Below are positions 7,834 through 10,888 of a stretch of 10,888 nt of DNA, piece after piece (within the stretch, counting starts at the first letter, position 1; each line of letters begins with the position of its first letter). The notes beneath the pieces were generated by a model. It saw nothing but the letters and a program-made list of their open reading frames with translations. It was not told the origin of the DNA and ran no database searches. Both the position numbers and the translations under genes were made by a program. Source of the DNA: Clostridia bacterium (GTDB lineage: Bacteria > Bacillota > Clostridia > TANB77 > UBA1234); NCBI GenBank assembly GCA_900753135.1, contig CAADXZ010000166.1:1-10888 (forward strand), read 5' to 3'.

Positions 7834-7925
7834 TTTGCAAAACTTAAACTACACATTTTTCAAGAATCATAATATTTTTTAAGCAAATACTAGAAAGTCT
7901 TTTTATTATCATGGTCAAACCACAC

Positions 7926-7954
7926 AAAAAGGTAGGCAAAATTTGCCTACCTTT
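7926..7954 (-). terminator. Rho-independent terminator after membrane protein A
   Basis: A perfect inverted repeat AAAGGTAGGCAAA / TTTGCCTACCTTT (7928-7940 and 7942-7954). Read on the minus strand it ends in a run of five T. It begins 4 nt past the stop of the 7959-8483 gene. On the plus strand the following sequence is a weaker T-run. Confidence 0.9.
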
Positions 7955-7958
7955 AAAT

Positions 7959-8483
7959 TTACATATCGTCGTTTTTTTCATCTTCATTAGAGTCTGAAGA
8001 ATTGGTATTATGTTCTTCGTTGCACATCTTTTCAAAGTCTTCACACCGCTTAGCTTCCTCGTCAGCCTTCAATTTTGTTTGTTCGCTCTTCTCATCACAT
8101 GAGTCAAACGCCAAAATCAAGCCGACAAACAAATATATAAAGAATATATTCATGGCAAAGCATGTGTAAAAGCTGATTTTAAACAACAAAGCAGCAATAA
8201 AAGCAGTCAGAATTGGTAAACAAGCAATTGCAACCGTAATGAAAAATCCAAAGAAACCAACCGCAACAACTTCTACCGTACCGTGTTTTTGTCCTTGCAC
8301 ATCAGTGTTGATAGTATCAGATGCACAGCTTTTAAACACACAAACAGCAATTATCAAGAATAACACAGCATACATCAAAAAGAAAGCTACCGTGGCGGGC
8401 ATCAATCCAAAGAATTCAACAAGCTTTGAAGCAACGTAAAAAAACAAGAAGAACACCAAGTACTCGAGTAAATCCTTAATCAT
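7959..8483 (-). CDS. Small four-helix membrane protein A with acidic tail
   Basis: 174 residues, family not recognised. Hydrophobic segments at about 5-25, 30-51, 70-97 and 102-124 suggest four membrane passes, followed by a charged tail of about 48 residues rich in Glu, Asp, Lys and Asn. It is homologous to the 10112-10621 gene: LPILTAFIAALLFKISFYTC here aligns with MPVLLALVIMLLFRVEFYSA there, and both begin MI[KR]. The ATG at 8483 has a perfect AAAGGAGG 9 nt upstream. It has its own promoter and terminator and a leader with two competing hairpins. It is transcribed divergently from the EVE-McrB gene. GC near 40% contrasts with the much poorer mcrB next door. The role is unknown; a part in the neighbouring putative defence system is possible only on context. 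Confidence 0.88.
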   Translation of the reverse strand: MIKDLLEYLVFFLFFYVASKLVEFFGLMPATVAFFLMYAVLFLIIAVCVFKSCASDTINTDVQGQKHGTVEVVAVGFFGFFITVAIACLPILTAFIAALLFKISFYTCFAMNIFFIYLFVGLILAFDSCDEKSEQTKLKADEEAKRCEDFEKMCNEEHNTNSSDSNEDEKNDDM

Positions 8484-8492
8484 GAGAATCTA

Positions 8493-8530
8493 CCTCCTTT
8501 TTAATTATAAAAAGGTTAGTGTTAACCTTT
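8493..8530 (-). promoter_or_regulatory. Leader with two mutually exclusive hairpins over the ribosome binding site
   Basis: On the minus strand hairpin 1 is AAAGGTTA-ACAC-TAACCTTT (8511-8530, 8 bp, perfect). Hairpin 2 is CCTTTTT-ATAATT-AAAAAGG (8496-8515, 7 bp, perfect) and includes the first part of the SD AAAAAGGAGG (8493-8502). The CCTTT strand at 8511-8515 is shared, so only one can form. Hairpin 1 would free the SD; hairpin 2 would partly hide it. Hairpin 1 also ends in TTTTTA and might act as a weak attenuator. Confidence 0.55.
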
Positions 8531-8544
8531 CAACTTTCGCGGAG

Positions 8545-8573
8545 ATTATATCATCTTATTGGCTAAAATTCAA
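8545..8573 (-). promoter_or_regulatory. Sigma-A promoter of membrane protein A
   Basis: -35 TTGAAT (8568-8573), 17-nt spacer, -10 TATAAT (8545-8550, perfect). The start is expected near 8538, so the transcript carries the double-hairpin leader. It lies back to back with the mcrB promoter, the two -35 boxes being 8 bp apart. Confidence 0.78.
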
Positions 8574-8581
8574 GGTTTTTG

Positions 8582-8610
8582 TTGAAGTTTACCATAAAAT
8601 GTGCTATTAT
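8582..8610 (+). promoter_or_regulatory. Sigma-A promoter of the EVE-McrB gene
   Basis: -35 TTGAAG (8582-8587), 17-nt spacer, -10 TATTAT (8605-8610). The transcript should start near 8617, about 42 nt before the ATG. It is divergent from the membrane protein A promoter, so a factor bound in the 8 bp between the -35 boxes would affect both. Confidence 0.72.
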
Positions 8611-8658
8611 ACCTACTTGAAATATTAAGATTTCTAAATAAACTTAAGGAGATAAAAA

Positions 8659-9921
8659 ATGGGAAACAATTATTGGTGGATTAGTATAAACCCTAAAATG
8701 TTGAAATTTAGGGAATTAGATATAGATGACTGCTTTTATTATTCTGCTCTTAATGAAGACGGCAGTCTAAGAACTCTTTACAAAAATTTTTCTGAAATAA
8801 AAAAAGGTGAAATAGTTATAGCTTATGAAGTAGAACCAAGTAATGAAGTTTTGGGGTTGTGTATCTGCGAAGATGAATTAAAAGACAACAGAATAAAACT
8901 AAGAAAAATCGAGGGCTTAACAGATACTGTGACTAGATATGCTATGGAGACTCATATAGAATTGGCAAATTTAGAAGTGTTCAGATATATGCAAGGTACA
9001 TTATTTAAATTGTCTAGGCGCGAATTTGAAGTTATATATAGCATGCTTCGTGAATTGAATCCTAAAAAAAGATATCAAGACTACGAAATTTACACTAAAA
9101 AAGAATTTCTTAATGATGCGTATTTTAATGAAAGTGATTATGATGAGTTGCATGACTTAATTTTAGCGAGAAAAAATGTTGTATTGCAAGGCGCTCCTGG
9201 TGTTGGAAAAACATATATAGCAAGACGCATGGCATTTTCTATAATAGGTTCTAAAGATGATGAAAAAGTATTAATGGTACAATTTCACGAAATGTATTCT
9301 AATGATGAATTTATAGAAGGATACAGACCAGATGACATAGGAATATATAAGTACAAACGCGGATGTTTTAAAAGAATTTGTAACAAAGCCAGAAATGACC
9401 CTAAAAACAAGTATTTCGTCATAATAGATGAAATAAATCGTGGCAATATTCCTAAGATTTTTGGTGAAGCATTCTCACTTATTGAAATAGACAAACGTGG
9501 AAAAGAAAACTACATAGAATTATCTTGTTCTCGTGAACGTTTTTATGTGCCAGAAAACCTTTATATAATAGGAACAATGAATACATTCAATGAAAAACTT
9601 GCAATGACTGATTATGCTCTTAGAAGAAGATTTTGCTTCTATACGATATCACCTATTTTCAACAATCAAAAATTTAAAGAATTTTATTCTAAAAATAAAC
9701 TATTATCAAAAGTAATAGAAAAAATTGAAGAAATAAATAACGATTTGGATGAAAACATGCAAATTGGTCATTCGTACTTCTGCAAGCCTTTACCAGATGC
9801 AGAAATTAAAATGTTAGTAAAATATAGCGTTGTTCCACTTATTAAAGAATACTACAAAGCAGAACCACAAAAAGGTAAAAAATACATAAGTGAATTAATT
9901 GACATTTGTAATAATTACTAA
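8659..9921 (+). CDS. EVE-domain McrB-like AAA+ NTPase, without McrC partner
   Basis: 420 residues. Residues 1-130 resemble an EVE (PUA-like) domain, a fold that reads modified bases: YWWISINP (5-12), YKNFSEIKKGEIVIAYE (41-57), a central VLGL, and FKLSRREF near 116-123. An McrB-type AAA+ domain follows: Walker A GAPGVGKT (178-185), QFHEMYSNDEFIEGYRP (208-224), Walker B VIIDEINRGNIPKIFGE (254-270), sensor 1 GTMNT (305-309) and arginine-rich DYALRRRF (318-325). In the family, McrB hexamers bind modified DNA and drive the McrC nuclease using GTP. Here no mcrC follows, and the MNxxDR signature reads MNTFNE. The ATG has AAGGAG 7 nt upstream. GC is very low in places, suggesting a different history from its neighbours. 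A restriction or defence role is likely; the effector is unknown. Confidence 0.92.
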   Translation: MGNNYWWISINPKMLKFRELDIDDCFYYSALNEDGSLRTLYKNFSEIKKGEIVIAYEVEPSNEVLGLCICEDELKDNRIKLRKIEGLTDTVTRYAMETHIELANLEVFRYMQGTLFKLSRREFEVIYSMLRELNPKKRYQDYEIYTKKEFLNDAYFNESDYDELHDLILARKNVVLQGAPGVGKTYIARRMAFSIIGSKDDEKVLMVQFHEMYSNDEFIEGYRPDDIGIYKYKRGCFKRICNKARNDPKNKYFVIIDEINRGNIPKIFGEAFSLIEIDKRGKENYIELSCSRERFYVPENLYIIGTMNTFNEKLAMTDYALRRRFCFYTISPIFNNQKFKEFYSKNKLLSKVIEKIEEINNDLDENMQIGHSYFCKPLPDAEIKMLVKYSVVPLIKEYYKAEPQKGKKYISELIDICNNY

Positions 9922-9986
9922 TATCTATTAGTATATTGAAATTATCAATTTTAAAAGTATTACAATTCAAGTAAGACATTTTTAGA

Positions 9987-10055
9987 CTATATAAGAAAAA
10001 TAAAAATCTCTGATTTTTAATCTTAGACTCTCAAGAGTTTTTGAAAAAAATCTTA
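9987..10055 (+). repeat. Decayed third copy of the two-hairpin repeat
   Basis: From AGAAAAATAAAAATC to AGAGTTTTTGA it aligns with the copy starting at 10807, at roughly 77% by hand over about 52 nt, with most changes being G to A or C to T. Hairpin I is TAAAAATC-TCT-GATTTTTA (10001-10019), extended by TAAGA / TCTTA. Hairpin II is AAGA-g-TTTTT / AAAAATCTT (10033-10054). Several differences from the other copy occur on both sides of a stem and keep pairing. It starts 66 nt after the mcrB stop. Nothing gene-like was seen in 9922-9986. Confidence 0.6.
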
Positions 10056-10058
10056 CCC

Positions 10059-10097
10059 AAAAAAGATTCACATCAAAAATTGACGTGAATCTTTTTT
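10059..10097. terminator. Bidirectional terminator between mcrB and membrane protein B
   Basis: AAAAAAGATTCAC and GTGAATCTTTTTT (10059-10071 and 10085-10097) form a 13-bp stem, extended after one mismatch by TCA/TGA around a 5-nt loop. T-runs on both strands fit termination of the two convergent genes. It lies 14 nt from the stop of the minus-strand gene. Confidence 0.88.
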
Positions 10098-10111
10098 GTA
10101 TGAAGTCTTAG

Positions 10112-10621
10112 TTATACACCAGAATTGAGGTTATTGAATCTCTTGGCTAGCCTAGCCTTTCTCACTACATCGAAGTTAATCACATTATCAGAATCATGAA
10201 CATTAACATACTTAGCCTTTTTCACATCATCTATTTTTGTCGAAGGAAATACATAGATAATGGAAAAGACTGCATATACAAAGAATTCCACAATTGCAAA
10301 TGCACTATAGAACTCCACTCTAAAGAGTAACATTATCACCAATGCAAGTAGAACTGGCATCAATGTAATTAGTGCCACAATTATGGCATACATCATAAAA
10401 ATCACTGGTTTTGAATATTTACTTAATCTTCCCAAAGTCTCTTCATTTAGATTTATTTTAAAAAAGAGAAAGAAAACCATAAGTATAAATATAGATGCAA
10501 ATACCATGTAACCTACGAAGAAATTTTCTTTAGCACTTCCCGCTCCCCAGCATTCCAACAACCTAAGAAACGTGTAGAAACCAAAAAACAAAATTGTAGT
10601 CTGAAGAAACCTCCGTATCAC
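10112..10621 (-). CDS. Small four-helix membrane protein B, paralogue of A
   Basis: 169 residues from a GTG at 10621. Hydrophobic segments at about 5-25, 31-53, 72-100 and 103-126 suggest four passes, then a basic tail (VVRKARLAKRF) where paralogue A has a largely acidic one. The longer frame opens at an ATG at 10669, but that codon lies about at the predicted transcription start and has no SD. The GTG has AAGGAGG (10630-10636) 8 nt upstream and gives MIRRFLQ, aligning with MIKDLLE of paralogue A. Shared core: PxLxAxxxxLLF[KR]xxFY[ST]xFA. Expressed from its own promoter, which carries an 18-bp palindrome, and ended by a shared terminator. The family is unrecognised and the function unknown. 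It is bracketed by copies of a hairpin repeat. Confidence 0.86.
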   Translation of the reverse strand: MIRRFLQTTILFFGFYTFLRLLECWGAGSAKENFFVGYMVFASIFILMVFFLFFKINLNEETLGRLSKYSKPVIFMMYAIIVALITLMPVLLALVIMLLFRVEFYSAFAIVEFFVYAVFSIIYVFPSTKIDDVKKAKYVNVHDSDNVINFDVVRKARLAKRFNNLNSGV

Positions 10622-10629
10622 TTTTTTTG

Positions 10630-10636
10630 CCTCCTT
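10630..10636 (-). promoter_or_regulatory. Ribosome binding site that sets a GTG start
   Basis: AAGGAGG on the minus strand, 8 nt before the GTG at 10621. It lies inside the longer ATG-initiated frame and decides against it. Confidence 0.82.
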
Positions 10637-10678
10637 CTTTAATCTAAGTCGGAAAAGTAACGCACGCATTCTGTTTAT

Positions 10679-10707
10679 ATTGTAACATAATTATGTTACT
10701 TGTTCAA
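10679..10707 (-). promoter_or_regulatory. Promoter of membrane protein B with palindromic operator
   Basis: -35 TTGAAC (10702-10707), 17-nt spacer, -10 TACAAT (10679-10684). The perfect 18-bp palindrome GTAACATAATTATGTTAC (10682-10699) covers most of the spacer and half of the -10 box, the usual place for a repressor site. Further GTAAC/GTTAC words occur near 10657 and 10734, and a looser inverted repeat lies at about 10718-10738. No regulator gene is in the window. Confidence 0.72.
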
Positions 10708-10742
10708 TAAAAGTCTTGTAATCAACAAAAATTGTTACCTTC

Positions 10743-10794
10743 CTATATTATACAAGAAAGCTAAAATCCTCAATATTCAGCCTTTCGGCCCTCG
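10743..10794. repeat. Two-hairpin repeat, copy 1
   Basis: Matches copy 2 (from 10807) over about 48 nt: TATACAAGAAAGCTAAAATC aligns with TGTACAAGAAAGATGAAAATC, and CCTTTCGGCCCTCG with TCTTTCGTCCCTCG. The arms GAAAGCT and AGCCTTTC can pair. After CTCG it diverges into a T-run (10795-10801). It lies upstream of gene B's promoter. Not recognised as a known element. Confidence 0.62.
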
Positions 10795-10806
10795 TTTTTT
10801 TATTTT

Positions 10807-10888
10807 CTATTGTACAAGAAAGATGAAAATCTTCGATTTTCATTCTTTCGTCCCTCGAGAGTTTTCGACCGAAAGGAAGAAAATCTCT
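10807..10888. repeat. Two-hairpin repeat, copy 2 (cut by window end)
   Basis: Hairpin I: GAAAGA-TGAAAATC, loop TTC, GATTTTCA-(T)-TCTTTC (10818-10849). Hairpin II: GAGA-g-TTTTC at 10857-10866 with GAAAATCTC at 10879-10887, enclosing GACCGAAAGGAA. The bulged G is also present in the copy after mcrB. The element reaches the window edge and may continue. No gene was seen between 10708 and 10888. Confidence 0.62.

Noticed and set aside
7844..8044. 66-codon minus-strand frame overlapping the end of membrane protein A
   Set aside because: It crosses the terminator and overlaps a good gene in another frame. No SD and no recognisable protein features.
9922..10058. Remnant of an mcrC gene after mcrB
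   Set aside because: The stretch is too short and AT-rich, with stops in all frames. It is largely explained by the decayed hairpin repeat and the terminator.
10743..10888. Start of a CRISPR array
   Set aside because: The copies differ at many positions, the interval between them is only about 12-16 nt, and no cas gene is near. The hairpin structure fits an interspersed repeat better.

Overview
The window is AT-rich DNA that fits a low-GC Firmicute of class Clostridia. Shine-Dalgarno (SD) sites of the AAGGAGG type precede almost every gene, TTG and GTG starts are common, sigma-A-type promoters with 17-nt spacers are easy to see, and the DnaG, RpoD and RecG proteins look clostridial. No RNA genes, CRISPR array, transposase or integrase were seen.

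Left part (1-5000, all minus strand): a housekeeping operon read right to left, dnaG (primase) - rpoD (sigma A) - a membrane-anchored protein with two bacterial SH3 domains - comEC (DNA-uptake channel). Gaps are 21-31 nt and one good promoter lies before dnaG. comEC runs off the left edge and is split by a frameshift about 80 codons in: the N-terminal membrane part and the competence domain are in different frames.

Middle (5117-7833, minus strand): two tandem, related zinc-ribbon proteins of about 65 residues form a small transcription unit with its own promoter and terminator. recG (junction-branch-migrating helicase) lies upstream, with a TTG start and its own promoter.

Right part (7926-10888): an accessory-looking region. 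An EVE-domain/McrB-type AAA+ gene (plus strand) has no McrC partner, and the McrB MNxxDR signature is altered. It is flanked by two minus-strand genes for homologous small four-helix membrane proteins, called here A (7959-8483) and B (10112-10621). mcrB and A are divergent, with back-to-back promoters whose -35 boxes are 8 bp apart. A has a leader with two mutually exclusive hairpins, one of which covers its SD. B has an 18-bp perfect palindrome overlapping its promoter. Three copies of an unrecognised two-hairpin repeat bracket gene B: two at the right edge and one decayed copy just after mcrB.

The left half covers replication priming, general transcription, recombination repair and DNA uptake. 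The right half may be a nucleic-acid-sensing defence module (EVE-McrB) linked to small membrane proteins; that link is inferred from arrangement only. Several gene starts were moved from the longest open frame to internal codons with well-placed SD sites, supported in two cases by alignment with a paralogue in this same window.
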